Source: Streptomyces sp. NBC_00582 (lineage in GTDB: Bacteria > Actinomycetota > Actinomycetes > Streptomycetales > Streptomycetaceae). From it: DNA of 64,000 nucleotides. Each line of letters opens with the position of its first letter. Within the stretch, counting starts at the first letter, position 1. Under the pieces are notes generated by a model that was not told where the DNA came from, searched no databases, and was given only the letters and a program-made list of their open reading frames with translations. Positions 25,588 to 34,264 of the stretch are shown in pieces. The position numbers and the translations under genes were made by a program. Location of the stretch: positions 10,168,001-10,232,000 of the forward strand of contig NZ_CP107772.1 in assembly GCF_036345155.1 (NCBI RefSeq), given 5' to 3'.

Positions 25588-26811
25588 ATGACATCCGACG
25601 ACCCGCAGGACTTCGCCGCCGAGGCGCGCCGCTTCCTCGACGCGCACGCGGCGCAGGCCCCCGACCGCGCCACCGTCGCCTGGGGCGAGGGCGACGACTC
25701 GATGGCCTACTTCAGCAGCCTCCCGCCCGAGGAGGAGGCGGAGCAGGTGCGGCGGGCCCGTGCCTGGCAGCGCGTCCGCCACGAGAACGGCTTCGGCTGG
25801 ATCACCGGCCCGCCCGAGTACGGCGGCCGGGGCCTGACCCCCGTCCACGAACTGCTCTACGCGTCCGTCGAGTCCGAGTACGACGTCCCGGACACCGGGG
25901 TGCTCGGCGTGGTCGGACTGGGCATGATCGGACCGACGATCCTCGCCCACGCCCAACAACGCGTCAAGGAACGCTGGTTGCCCGCGATGTACTGCGGGGA
26001 CGCCATCGCCTGCCAGCTGTTCAGCGAGCCGGGCGCCGGATCCGACCTGGCGAGCGTGGCGACCCGGGCCGTCCGCGAGGGCGAGGAGTGGGTACTCAAC
26101 GGGCAGAAGGTGTGGACCTCGGTCGCCCACCACAGCCAGATCGGCCTCGCGCTGACGCGGACCAACCCCGAGGCCCCCAAGCACCGCGGCATCACGGCCT
26201 TCCTCGTCCCCATGGACGCCCCGGGCGTCGAGGTGCGGCCGCTCAGACAGATGACCGGCGGCGCGGACTTCAACGAGGTGTTCCTCACCGACGTCCGTAT
26301 CCCCGACGACCACCGCCTCGGCGAGGTCGACGGCGGCTGGACGGTCGCCCTGACCACGCTGATGAACGAGCGCGACACCGTCGGCAGCGAGGGCGCCGGG
26401 CCGGTGGCCGCCGCCCTGTCCCCGGACCACCTCTCGGCGCTCATGCGCGCCACCTGGACCTGGGACGACCGCGCCCTGCGCGCCCGCCTCGCCGAACTCC
26501 TCGTCGACGCCATGGCCACCGGCTACCTCAACACCCGCGCCCAGCGCACCCTGCGAGCGGGCACCGCCCCCGGGCCCGAGAGGTCCGTCGCCAAGCTGAT
26601 GTACGGTCAGAACCTCACCCGCGCCGCCCACTTCGTCTCCGAGTGTCTCGGCCCGCGCATCATCGCCGACACCGGCCGCTGGGGGACGTACTCCTGGGCC
26701 GAACTCCTGCTGGCCACCCCGGCGCTGCGCATCCTCGGCGGCACCGAGGAGATCATGAAGAACATCCTCGCGGAACGTGTCCTCGGCCTGCCGAAGGAGG
26801 CACGCGCATGA
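25588..26811 (+). CDS. Acyl-CoA dehydrogenase, long form (one of an adjacent pair)
   Basis: FAD acyl-CoA dehydrogenase of about 407 residues. Landmarks are ITGPPEYGGRGLTPVHE, CQLFSEPGAGSDLASVATR, NGQKVWTSVAHHS and a C-terminal LRILGGTEEIMKNILAERVL. This end with GGTEEI and the length resemble FadE28-type subunits. It overlaps the next acyl-CoA dehydrogenase gene by 4 bp (ATGA), an arrangement seen for heteromeric steroid-type dehydrogenases. ATG at 25588 lies 8 nt after GGAG; a GTG three bases earlier is an alternative. Confidence 0.9.
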   Translation: MTSDDPQDFAAEARRFLDAHAAQAPDRATVAWGEGDDSMAYFSSLPPEEEAEQVRRARAWQRVRHENGFGWITGPPEYGGRGLTPVHELLYASVESEYDVPDTGVLGVVGLGMIGPTILAHAQQRVKERWLPAMYCGDAIACQLFSEPGAGSDLASVATRAVREGEEWVLNGQKVWTSVAHHSQIGLALTRTNPEAPKHRGITAFLVPMDAPGVEVRPLRQMTGGADFNEVFLTDVRIPDDHRLGEVDGGWTVALTTLMNERDTVGSEGAGPVAAALSPDHLSALMRATWTWDDRALRARLAELLVDAMATGYLNTRAQRTLRAGTAPGPERSVAKLMYGQNLTRAAHFVSECLGPRIIADTGRWGTYSWAELLLATPALRILGGTEEIMKNILAERVLGLPKEARA

Positions 26812-27923
26812 TCGCCGACGAGAGCGAGCTGAAGGAACTCCGTTCCTCGGTGCGGGAGTTCATGGAGGCCAAGTCCCCGGAAGAGGCCGTGCGCAAGCTC
26901 ATGGACAGCGAGCCGCGCTTCGACCCCGAGGTGTGGGCACAGGCGTCGGACCAGCTACGGCTGCCGGGGCTGGCCATCCCCGAGGAGTACGGCGGCGACG
27001 GCTTCGGCCTCGTCGAACTCGGCGTGGTCATGGAGGAGATGGGCCGCGCCCTGTTCTGCGCACCCTTCTTCTCCACCGTCCTGCTGGCCGCCCAGGCGCT
27101 GCTCGCCTCGGGCGACCAGGACGCCTGCGCACGCCACCTTCCGGGCATCGCCGCCGGCCGCACCACGGCCACCCTCGCCGTCGCCGAGGACGACGGCTCC
27201 TGGGACCCCGCCCTCATCAGCGTGCGCGCCCGGCCCGACGGGGACGGCGGATGGCGGCTGACCGGCCGCAAGTGCTTCGTGATCGACGGCACCACGGCGG
27301 ACCTGGTCCTGGTCGTCGCCCGCACGGTCGCCGGTCCGTCCCTGTTCGCGGTCGACCGGTCGGCGACGGGTCTGTCCGCGGAGCCGCTCACCACCCTGGA
27401 CGCCACCAGGGCCATGGCCCGGCTGACGTTCGACGACGTGCCCGCGGTCCTCGTCGGCACGGACGGCGCGGGCGGACGCGTCATGGCCCGGGTCCTGGAC
27501 GTGGCGTCGGTGGGGCTGGCCGCCGAGCAGGCGGGCGGGGCGCGCCGGTGCCTGGAGATGAGCGCGGAGTACGCCCGCACGCGGCACCAGTTCGGCCGGC
27601 CGATCGGCTCCTTCCAGGCGGTCAAGCACAAGTGCGCGGACATGCTGGTCCAGGTCGAACTGGCCGAGGCCGCGTCACGGGAGGCCGCGCTGCTGGCCGC
27701 CGAGGGCTCCGCCGACTTCCCCGTGGCCTCGGCGGTCGCCCACGCGAGCTGCTCCAAGGCGTACATGGTCACCGCCATGGAGAACATCCAGGTCCACGGC
27801 GGCATCGGCTTCACCTGGGAACACCCGGCCCATCTGTACTTCCGGCGGGCGAAGTCCTCCCAGCTGCTCTTCGGCGGACCGGCGATCTATCACGAACGCC
27901 TCCTGGACCGGCTCGGCATCTGA
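26808..27923 (+). CDS. Acyl-CoA dehydrogenase, short form (partner of preceding gene)
   Basis: A 371-residue acyl-CoA dehydrogenase. It has IPEEYGGDGFGLVELGV, a shortened beta domain (ATLAVAEDDGSWDPAL), YARTRHQFGRPIGSFQAVKH and the C-terminal QVHGGIGFTWEHPAHLYFRR, without the catalytic EGT motif seen in canonical enzymes. This C-terminal form is typical of FadE29-type subunits that pair with a longer partner. It is the last gene of the operon and ends just before a strong terminator. The last 36 codons and the terminator have a degenerate copy at 35040-35192. Confidence 0.92.
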   Translation: MIADESELKELRSSVREFMEAKSPEEAVRKLMDSEPRFDPEVWAQASDQLRLPGLAIPEEYGGDGFGLVELGVVMEEMGRALFCAPFFSTVLLAAQALLASGDQDACARHLPGIAAGRTTATLAVAEDDGSWDPALISVRARPDGDGGWRLTGRKCFVIDGTTADLVLVVARTVAGPSLFAVDRSATGLSAEPLTTLDATRAMARLTFDDVPAVLVGTDGAGGRVMARVLDVASVGLAAEQAGGARRCLEMSAEYARTRHQFGRPIGSFQAVKHKCADMLVQVELAEAASREAALLAAEGSADFPVASAVAHASCSKAYMVTAMENIQVHGGIGFTWEHPAHLYFRRAKSSQLLFGGPAIYHERLLDRLGI

Positions 27924-27936
27924 CGACCGAGCCGTC

Positions 27937-27976
27937 GAGAGGGCCCCGGGGCTTCGGACGTCCCCGGGGCCCTCTC
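27937..27976 (+). terminator. Strong intrinsic terminator
   Basis: A perfect 15-bp inverted repeat, GAGAGGGCCCCGGGG at 27937-27951 and CCCCGGGGCCCTCTC at 27962-27976, with a 10-nt loop and GTTCG after it. It lies 13 bp downstream of the last gene of the seven-gene operon. A poly-U tail is weak, as usual in Streptomyces. Confidence 0.85.
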
Positions 27977-28091
27977 GTTCGTCGCACGGCCTTCCTGCTC
28001 ACGACGCGCGTCTGGCTCCCGCCGATCCTGTTTCTGCTCTGCGGCACATGACGTCCACGCTGGTCCGACGGATGCCCGCTGTGCTCACGTA

Positions 28092-28114
28092 AGCCCGGGC
28101 CGGGAGCCCGGGCT
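28092..28114. terminator. Second GC-rich hairpin, likely terminator for the leftward pobA gene
   Basis: AGCCCGGG and CCCGGGCT separated by 7 nt, 30 bp from the pobA stop codon. Convergent genes on both sides make a bidirectional terminator plausible. A TCTTTTAG stretch at 28140-28147 lies at the pobA end. Confidence 0.55.
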
Positions 28115-28144
28115 CGGGCGAAGACCGCGGCGTCTGAGGGTCTT

Positions 28145-29317
28145 TTAGTTAGTGCCGGCGGTCAGTTCGCTGAACAGCTTGTTCGCCGATTCGGAGGCAA
28201 ACTGGCGCTGCAGCTCGGCGCGCGCGATCTGCTTCTTGAACTCGCCCTCGTAGCCGGTGAATCCGGCGTTGTGCATGGTGTCGGTGATCCACGTGGCGAA
28301 CGCCTGGTAGTTCCAGATGTGTGGCAGGCAGGTCTGCGAGTAGCCGTCGAGGAGGCTGGAGTCGCTTTCCTTGGCGTGGCAGATCACCGCGCGGGCGAAA
28401 ACCTCGCTGTCGTGCAGGGCGAGGTGGATGCCTTTGGCGCTCATCGGCGGGACGACGTGGGCGGCGTCGCCCAGGAGGTAGAGCCTGCCGTAGCTCATCG
28501 GGTCGAAGACGACGCTGCGCAGGGCCACGATGTGCTTGGACAGGACCTCGCCGCGCGCGGGCGGGGTGCCGAAGCGGGCTTCCAGCTCGCTCCAGATGCG
28601 CTCGTCGGGCCACTGTTCGGGGGTGTCGTCGACGGCGCACTGGAGGTAGATGCGGCTGGCCTGGGGGCCTCGGGGGATCATTCCGGCCAGACCCAGTTGG
28701 TGGATGGCCATGCCGGACGGGTTGGTCGGAGTAGCGGCAAGGACGCTGAGCCACGAGTAGCCGTACTCGTGGGAGTACTCGGTCAGGGCCGAGGCGGGGA
28801 TGCTGCGGCGGGAGATGCCGTGGAAACCGTCGCAGCCGGCGATGAAGTCGCAGTCGATGGCCCGGGGCGATCCGTCCGCGTCCTGGTAGCGCACGACGGG
28901 GTGGCCGTCCTTGATGTTCTCCAGGGCGACGTCGGCTGCCTCATAGCGCAGGTCACCGCCTTCACGAAGGAAGACCTCGGTGAGGTTGCGGACGAGGACC
29001 TGCTGCGGGCAGTACAAGCTCTCGTTGTCATCGTCGTCCACGTCGATCGGCATCGCCTGGCCGTCGATGTAGAAGCCGCCCTCGCTGTGCGGAATCGGGT
29101 CTCCCGCAAGTACCTCTTCCAGGCCCCACTCGCGGAACATGCGCACGCCGAAGGTGTCGATGGTTCCGGCACGCTGGCGCTTCTCGACGTAGGCGCGGGG
29201 GTGCTTCTCCAGCACGATGCAGCCGACGCCGTTGCGCAGCAGGAAGTTGCCGAGCGTCAGACCGGCAACGCCGGCCCCAATGATGACGACGGCCGTGTCG
29301 TCGCGTGATGTGGACAT
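28145..29317 (-). CDS. pobA: 4-hydroxybenzoate 3-monooxygenase (PobA)
   Basis: Class A flavoprotein monooxygenase of 390 residues, the size of p-hydroxybenzoate hydroxylases. It has the N-terminal FAD motif VVIIGAGVAGLTLGNFLLRN, the REKRQRAG-like EKRQRAGTID loop, the DG motif FIAGCDGFHGISRRSIP, and GRLYLLGDAAHVVPPMSAKG. It converts 4-hydroxybenzoate to protocatechuate with NAD(P)H and O2. ATG at 29317 is preferred over a longer frame because MSTSRDDTAVVIIG is the family N-terminus. It follows an AraC regulator gene on the same strand. Confidence 0.92.
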   Translation of the reverse strand: MSTSRDDTAVVIIGAGVAGLTLGNFLLRNGVGCIVLEKHPRAYVEKRQRAGTIDTFGVRMFREWGLEEVLAGDPIPHSEGGFYIDGQAMPIDVDDDDNESLYCPQQVLVRNLTEVFLREGGDLRYEAADVALENIKDGHPVVRYQDADGSPRAIDCDFIAGCDGFHGISRRSIPASALTEYSHEYGYSWLSVLAATPTNPSGMAIHQLGLAGMIPRGPQASRIYLQCAVDDTPEQWPDERIWSELEARFGTPPARGEVLSKHIVALRSVVFDPMSYGRLYLLGDAAHVVPPMSAKGIHLALHDSEVFARAVICHAKESDSSLLDGYSQTCLPHIWNYQAFATWITDTMHNAGFTGYEGEFKKQIARAELQRQFASESANKLFSELTAGTN

Positions 29318-29523
29318 GGGTGTGCGAACCTCCGCGCTCAAGGTGGAAACCGGTCCCGCAGCGGCCTGCCCTCGGCGGCCTCGCCGGGACGGCGTGACGT
29401 ACGGTCCCCACTGTGCGACGGCGCATGACGCGCATACCACCGGTGACGCGTCAGCACATACTGAAAACCCGCCAAGCTGCCGTAGCGGCTGCCCTGGCCA
29501 TCTGACTTGCACGATGAGCGCGG

Positions 29524-30309
29524 TCAGTGGTGAAGGTGGCGGAGTTCGGCCTGGTAGCGGCCGGGTGTCTGGCCGACGACCTCGGTGAAGGCGTCGATGA
29601 AGCTGGAAGGGTTGGACCAGCCGCAGGCCACGGCAGTGTCTGTCACCGACATACCGTCGGTGAGACGGGCCAGCGCATGATGAATGCGCAGGGTGGTGCG
29701 CCAGCGGTGGAAGCTCATTCCCAGCTCGGCGTGGAAGAGGCGGCTCAGGGTGCGCTCGCTGGCCCCCACACTGCGGCCGAGCTCGGCCAGCGTCGTGGGC
29801 TGGGCAGGGTCCTCGTGCAGAAGCGCGGTAGCGGCGCGAAGGCGGTCGTCGGCGGCTTCGGGCAGGTGCAGGGACTGCTCGGCGGCATCGACCAGCTCAT
29901 CCACGATCACGGTGAGCAGCCTGCGGTGCGTACCGGGGCGCCGCTCCGGGATGGCGGAGAGCGCGAGAATCGCCTCACGCAGCAGCGGACTGACGGCGAA
30001 GACACTGGGGTGCTCGACCAACTGTGCGCACAGGTCGAGCGGAACGTGCAGGAGGCGCACGTCGGTCTGACCGTAGAAGCGGTGAGAGTGCGCGAAGTTT
30101 GGGGGCGTCCACGTGACGCGGCTGGCCGGCGCCACCCACGTACCGCGCTCGGTGACGGTGGCCAGAGCGCCTGCCGCGGCGTAGACGAGCTGACCCTCGG
30201 GATGCGAGTGGGGGGCGAGCGTGTAGCCGTGGGGCAGCCACCCGGCCCCCTGCAGCGGCGTGCCGTCCGGGGTGGTCGACACAAGCGAAGGTTGGCGGTC
30301 TTCCAGCAT
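29524..30309 (-). CDS. AraC-family transcriptional regulator
   Basis: 261-residue regulator. The N-terminal cupin sensor has YTLAPHSHPEGQLVYAAAG, and the C-terminal pair of helix-turn-helix motifs reads LAELGRSVGASERTLSRLFH and VTDTAVACGWSNPSSFIDAF. It lies 206 bp upstream of pobA in the same orientation and is divergent from a decayed siderophore-interacting gene. Cupin AraC regulators of this type are often found beside such genes in Streptomyces, so either target is possible. Regulation of pobA is inferred only. Confidence 0.9.
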   Translation of the reverse strand: MLEDRQPSLVSTTPDGTPLQGAGWLPHGYTLAPHSHPEGQLVYAAAGALATVTERGTWVAPASRVTWTPPNFAHSHRFYGQTDVRLLHVPLDLCAQLVEHPSVFAVSPLLREAILALSAIPERRPGTHRRLLTVIVDELVDAAEQSLHLPEAADDRLRAATALLHEDPAQPTTLAELGRSVGASERTLSRLFHAELGMSFHRWRTTLRIHHALARLTDGMSVTDTAVACGWSNPSSFIDAFTEVVGQTPGRYQAELRHLHH

Positions 30310-30405
30310 CAGCAGTCATTTTACCGGTGGTTTCGCCCCTGATGTGCCCCGGACAGTTGGGCCATGACCCCCCGACTTCAGCACACGCTCGCAGGATGGT
30401 GAACT

Positions 30406-30960
30406 GTGACACCGCGTATCCAGCGCCCAGAACGGCGGCGGATGCTGTCGCTGACCGTTCAAGCCGGCGAACAGACCAGCCCTCACTTCATGACCGTCAC
30501 GCTGGGCGGAGATGACGTCCGGCATCTGCGGCAGACCGGCTTCGATCAGGCCGGCCGCCTCTTCTTCGCCGACACCGCCGAGGACGGGGACGTGTTCCTG
30601 CCCAACAGCGAGCGATGGCTCCTCCAGCTCACACTGCTGGGCGGCGAACGGCGCCCACGGGTACGGACATACACGGTCCGACGGTTCCGTCCGCTGGAGT
30701 CGGCCTTCGACGTCGAAATATCCCCGCCGTGCCCGAGTCGCCTGGCAACTCCTCACCGGTGACGAGAGCGCGCTCCCGGCGGTCCTCGGTATCCTGGAAA
30801 GCTCCGCCACAGATCTACCGGCCGAGGTGTTCCTCGAAGTCCCGCCCTACTACGGCGTCCAGATGATCAACAAGGACCCGGCCAACGACGCCCAAGTCAC
30901 ACACCCCCTGCCACGGCTTCACCCCGGCAGCCGGTACGCCGACGGTGTACTCGTACCTCG
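30406..30960 (+). pseudogene. Decayed siderophore-interacting (SIP) FAD-binding protein
   Basis: The first part reads MLSLTVQAGEQTSPHFMTVT, RLFFADTAEDGDVFLPN and RPRVRTYTVRRFRPLESAFD, the FAD-binding half of SIP proteins. Near 30725 the frame runs to a stop, while the next frame continues with WQLLTGDESALPAVLGILES and PAEVFLEVPPYYG, the NAD-binding half. About 50 residues between the halves, with the usual GPASxWA segment, are missing, and the C-terminus dissolves after YADGVL. It is therefore a deletion-frameshift pseudogene. GTG at 30406 is the likely original start. Confidence 0.8.
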
Positions 30961-31137
30961 AGAACGCCACGTCGACCGGATCGGCCGCGCAGGGCAGCGC
31001 CGGCCGTCAGACCGTACCGGCCCATTGCGGCCTGCTGGGTCAGGAGGCCGCCCGCGCCGGTCGGTGGCCGAGACGTCGGCGGGGCGCGTCGGACGGGGCT
31101 CCCGGAGTGCGACGGGCGGGGTGATCCATTGCCCCGG

Positions 31138-32118
31138 TCACTCCGGCACAGGACGCCGACCGGAACGGCCCGGGCGTGACTCACCGGGAGTCCGGCCGAA
31201 ACGGCTCCGGAAGATCCGGGTGAAGTGCGCCTGGCTGGCGAAGCCCCAGCGGTGGGCCACCTCGGCGATCGTCAGGTGGCGCAAGCGGGGATCGGCGAGG
31301 TCCGCGCAGGCCCTGGCCAGCCGCCGTTCGAGGATGTGGCGGGCGGGGCCCATCCCGGTCGGCAGGAAGACGCGGCTGAGGTGGCGGGCCGATACCCCGA
31401 TCGCCTCGGCGACCCGGCCGGCGCTCAGCCCGGGATCCGCCAGATGCCGCTCCACGTAGTCCTTGGCCACGGCCAGCTGGGAAAGCGCGGCGGGCGGCAC
31501 CGAATGACCGTCCACTGCCGGCCCGGCCAGCGTACGGACGAGGTCCAGCACGGTGGCCTCGGTGCTCACCGCGTCATCGCAGCCGTGTCCCGCGGCCCAG
31601 CCGCCCAGCACCGCGCCCAGGGCCGAGACGAGAGCGCCCTCGGTCGCGGAGGCACGGCCGAACAGCATGGGCGCCACCACCTCGCCGGAGGCGCACCGCG
31701 CGGCGAACAACTCGCGGGGTATGTCCACCAGCAGTTGGCGCATGGGTGAGGGGAATCCGAACAGATACGGGCTTCGCGTGTCGTAGAGGACCAGGTCGCC
31801 CGCCTGCAGGGTGAGGCAGCCGCCCTCGTGGAAGAACACCGCCTGACCCGCCGTGAGCAACGAGACGAAGACCGAGTCCTTGGGCAGGCTCCGACAGGTG
31901 CGCGGAGTCCGTTCGATGACGTGTTCGTTGCCGGCGATGTCGGCCAGTCGCAGGCCGCCCATCTCGACGTTCCGCTGGGTGGCCAGTAGGCCCTGCTGGG
32001 AGTAGGAGGAGCAGGACAGGCCCACCAGAGCCCGTCGGTTGTGCTCCTCCCAGAAGCCGATCCGGTCCGCCGGGTCGACCGAACGTGTCGACACGCTGGA
32101 GACGATGGGCGGGCTCAA
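31138..32118 (-). CDS. AraC-family regulator with cupin-like sensor domain
   Basis: Regulator of about 326 residues. The N-terminal half contains RIGFWEEHNRRALVGLSC, VFVSLLTAGQAVFFHEGG and YDTRSPYLFGF, the AraC-binding-like sensor seen in regulators of aromatic and amine use. The C-terminal helix-turn-helix pair has DPGLSAGRVAEAIGVSARHL and IAEVAHRWGFASQAHFTRIF. No ATG fits; TTG at 32118 is chosen because GGAAGGAG lies 6 nt upstream and the length fits the family. It lies downstream of the SDR remnant and the zinc dehydrogenase on the same strand. Confidence 0.88.
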   Translation of the reverse strand: MSPPIVSSVSTRSVDPADRIGFWEEHNRRALVGLSCSSYSQQGLLATQRNVEMGGLRLADIAGNEHVIERTPRTCRSLPKDSVFVSLLTAGQAVFFHEGGCLTLQAGDLVLYDTRSPYLFGFPSPMRQLLVDIPRELFAARCASGEVVAPMLFGRASATEGALVSALGAVLGGWAAGHGCDDAVSTEATVLDLVRTLAGPAVDGHSVPPAALSQLAVAKDYVERHLADPGLSAGRVAEAIGVSARHLSRVFLPTGMGPARHILERRLARACADLADPRLRHLTIAEVAHRWGFASQAHFTRIFRSRFGRTPGESRPGRSGRRPVPE

Positions 32119-32289
32119 CCGTGTCTCCTTCCGCCGTGCAACGCCGCCGGGCGCGAGTGCGGGGGCGGGGTTTCCGCCGTGCGCGGCGGGCGGCGCTGCG
32201 GCGCTCCCGGGGGCCCGAGCGTACCCCGGCGCCGCAGGCCACGTCACTGTTCTGAGCGGCAGGAGGCGCACCCGGCTCCCGTGGTGTCA

Positions 32290-32518
32290 CACCGATCCTC
32301 GCGACCAGGGTGTCCCGGTCCGTGACGTCCTGCTCCACGATGTGGACCCGCTCGTGGCGGGGTGACTCGCCTGCGTCGGCCGGGCGCAGACCGAGGGCGT
32401 GCACCTCCGCTCCCAGACCGGCGAACAGGTCGGCGGTGGCCGCGCCGATGCCGGAGGTGCCTCCGGTGACCAGGGCGATCTGGCCGGCGAACAGATCGGG
32501 GGCGAGTCCGGTGGTCAT
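32290..32518 (-). pseudogene. N-terminal remnant of an SDR dehydrogenase
   Basis: ATG at 32518 overlaps the stop of the zinc dehydrogenase gene (ATGA), and the product starts with FAGQIALVTGGTSGIGAATA, LGAEVHALGLRP and VEQDVTDRDTLVARI, the first 75 residues of an SDR. The translation then loses all similarity and no NNAG or YxxxK motif follows. The rest was deleted, with the AraC gene now 170 bp further on. The intact ancestor would have formed a two-gene unit with the dehydrogenase. Confidence 0.75.
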
Positions 32519-33660
32519 CTGCGCGGTTCCGTTCGGTCGGCGGGTGGGTGGTGGGCCGGTGGTCCGGTGCGGTGCGACGCCGGGGCGACGAGGATCTTGA
32601 CCTGGTCGCCCGCCCCGTCCAGCAGCGCCGCGAAGCCACGGGAGACGAGTTCGTCGAGCGCGATGGTCGAGGTGACGACCGGCGTCAGGTCCAGGCCCTG
32701 CTCGGAGACCAGCCGGACGAGTTCCGGATAGGTGTCGCGGTAGCCGACGCCGGCGACGATCGACTGCTCGTTGTTGACCAGCGCGAAGGCGTCGAGGGAC
32801 ACCTCCTGGGCCAGCCCGACCAGGACGACCCGGCCGCCACGCCGGGTCGCGGTCAGACAGCTGCGCAGGGCGGCCTCGGATCCGACCGCCTCGAACGCGG
32901 CGTCGACCCCCTCCCCGCCGGTCATCTCCCGGATTCGCGCCCCGGTGTCCTCCTCCCCGCCGGCGTCGACCAGGTCGGTGGCGCCGAGGCCGGCCGCGAG
33001 TTCCCGGCGGGCGGCGGACACGTCGACGGCGATGATCCGGCGCACGTTCCGTTGCGCGGCGAGCCGGACGGTGAACAGGCCGACCGGTCCCAGGCCGACG
33101 ACGGCCACCGTATCCGGTGAGGCCCCGGCGCGCCGCAGCGCGTGCAGGGCGACCGAGGCCGGTTCGAACAGCGCGGCCTGCTCCAGCGAGACGGTCCGCG
33201 GGAGGCGGTGGGCCATGTACGCGGGGATGGCGGCGTACTCGGCCATACCACCGTCCCCCATCAGCCCGGCGAACCCGAAGTGACGGCAGACGTTGTACTC
33301 GCCTGCCCTGCACCGGGGACAGGTTCCGCACCGGTAGTTCGGCTCGACCGCCACTCGGTCACCGACGGCGAGGCCGGTCACCGACGGCCCGAGGGCCGCC
33401 ACCGTTCCGCAGAACTCGTGGCCCAGGACCAGCGGAGCCGTCCTGCCGGAGGCCGGATGCGGCTCGGCGACCGGGATGGCGTGCGGCCCGTCGGCGTACT
33501 CTTGCAGGTCGCTTCCGCAGATACCGCAGTAGGCCACCTCGACGAGCACCTCGCCGGGCCGGACTCCGGGGACGTCCACCTCGGAGATGCGGACGTCCCG
33601 GGCCCCGTACCAGACAGCGGCTTTCATACGGGGGCAGCGGACAGGGTGGCTCATGCTCAT
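32515..33660 (-). CDS. Zinc-dependent alcohol dehydrogenase (butanediol/sorbitol type)
   Basis: Medium-chain zinc dehydrogenase. It has YCGICGSDLQEYADGPHAIP, LVLGHEFCGTVAALG, a complete structural-zinc loop CGTCPRCRAGEYNVC and NAD site VAVVGLGPVGLFTVRLAAQ. The insertion after DGPHAIP is typical of 2,3-butanediol-dehydrogenase-like members. The C-terminal tail after KILVAPA is unusually Pro/His-rich, possibly because of rearrangement near the SDR remnant. Start is uncertain: ATG at 33660, 33654 or 33627 (MKAAVWYG, the family N-terminus); none has a strong ribosome site. Likely oxidises a phenyl-ketol or diol in the aromatic block. Confidence 0.88.
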   Translation of the reverse strand: MSMSHPVRCPRMKAAVWYGARDVRISEVDVPGVRPGEVLVEVAYCGICGSDLQEYADGPHAIPVAEPHPASGRTAPLVLGHEFCGTVAALGPSVTGLAVGDRVAVEPNYRCGTCPRCRAGEYNVCRHFGFAGLMGDGGMAEYAAIPAYMAHRLPRTVSLEQAALFEPASVALHALRRAGASPDTVAVVGLGPVGLFTVRLAAQRNVRRIIAVDVSAARRELAAGLGATDLVDAGGEEDTGARIREMTGGEGVDAAFEAVGSEAALRSCLTATRRGGRVVLVGLAQEVSLDAFALVNNEQSIVAGVGYRDTYPELVRLVSEQGLDLTPVVTSTIALDELVSRGFAALLDGAGDQVKILVAPASHRTGPPAHHPPADRTEPRR

Positions 33661-33730
33661 CCGGCCACCCGCGCCACAGTCGCGCCTCCGGCGGCCGTGA
33701 CGCGTTCGGGCCGACGTTGCGGAACCGGGG

Positions 33731-34264
33731 TCACCGGAACAGCGAGTTGACGTAGTCGGCGCCGATGCCGACCTTCTCGTAGTGCGCGCGGCACAGCTCG
33801 ATGTAGTCGTGGACGTCGAAGTAGCCGTCGGGTTCGCCGTTCTCGTCGAGCCATATGAGGGGGCCCTTGACGATGAAGAAGGCCTTCATCGGCTCGTCGC
33901 TCTCGTAGGCCACCAGCGTGTGCCCCTCGCCGGGCGCCTCGTAGACGAAGTCACCGGCGTGTGCGGTCCACAGCCGCTCCAGGTAGCCCCACTTCCCGGA
34001 GAGCGTGTAGGCGAACACCTCGTGCGGGTGGTAGTGCCGGTTGACGAGTCCGGCCTCCTTGGCGCGCAGGATGTCGGCCCAGGAGTTGTCCTTGACGTTG
34101 ATCCACAGAGGACGCGATCCGACGGTCTCACTCAACGGCGCGTAGTACCGGTCGTCGTCGGTGGCCACCTGGGAGAGGTAGACCTCGGGCAGGGCGTCCG
34201 GCTTGAAAGAGTTCTGGATCGGCTTGAGGCCCTTCCAGAACTCGGACGTGGCTTCGTCGGGCAT
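33731..34264 (-). CDS. Cupin dioxygenase of the 2,4'-dihydroxyacetophenone dioxygenase type
   Basis: A 177-residue cupin, the size reported for 2,4'-dihydroxyacetophenone dioxygenases, which cleave the side chain to 4-hydroxybenzoate and formate. Metal ligands that can be seen are His77 and His79 in NRHYHPHEVFAYTLSG, Glu96 in GYLER, and His115 in PGEGHTLVAY. The start ATG at 34264 gives MPDEATSEFWKGLKP; the longer open frame upstream is without family similarity. Its product would be the substrate of PobA in the same block, which supports the assignment. Alternative: another iron cupin of the ChrR-like group. Confidence 0.7.
   Translation of the reverse strand: MPDEATSEFWKGLKPIQNSFKPDALPEVYLSQVATDDDRYYAPLSETVGSRPLWINVKDNSWADILRAKEAGLVNRHYHPHEVFAYTLSGKWGYLERLWTAHAGDFVYEAPGEGHTLVAYESDEPMKAFFIVKGPLIWLDENGEPDGYFDVHDYIELCRAHYEKVGIGADYVNSLFR

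Noticed and set aside
28145..34264. Secondary metabolite gene cluster
   Set aside because: There is no synthase or carrier protein. The genes present fit aromatic catabolism.
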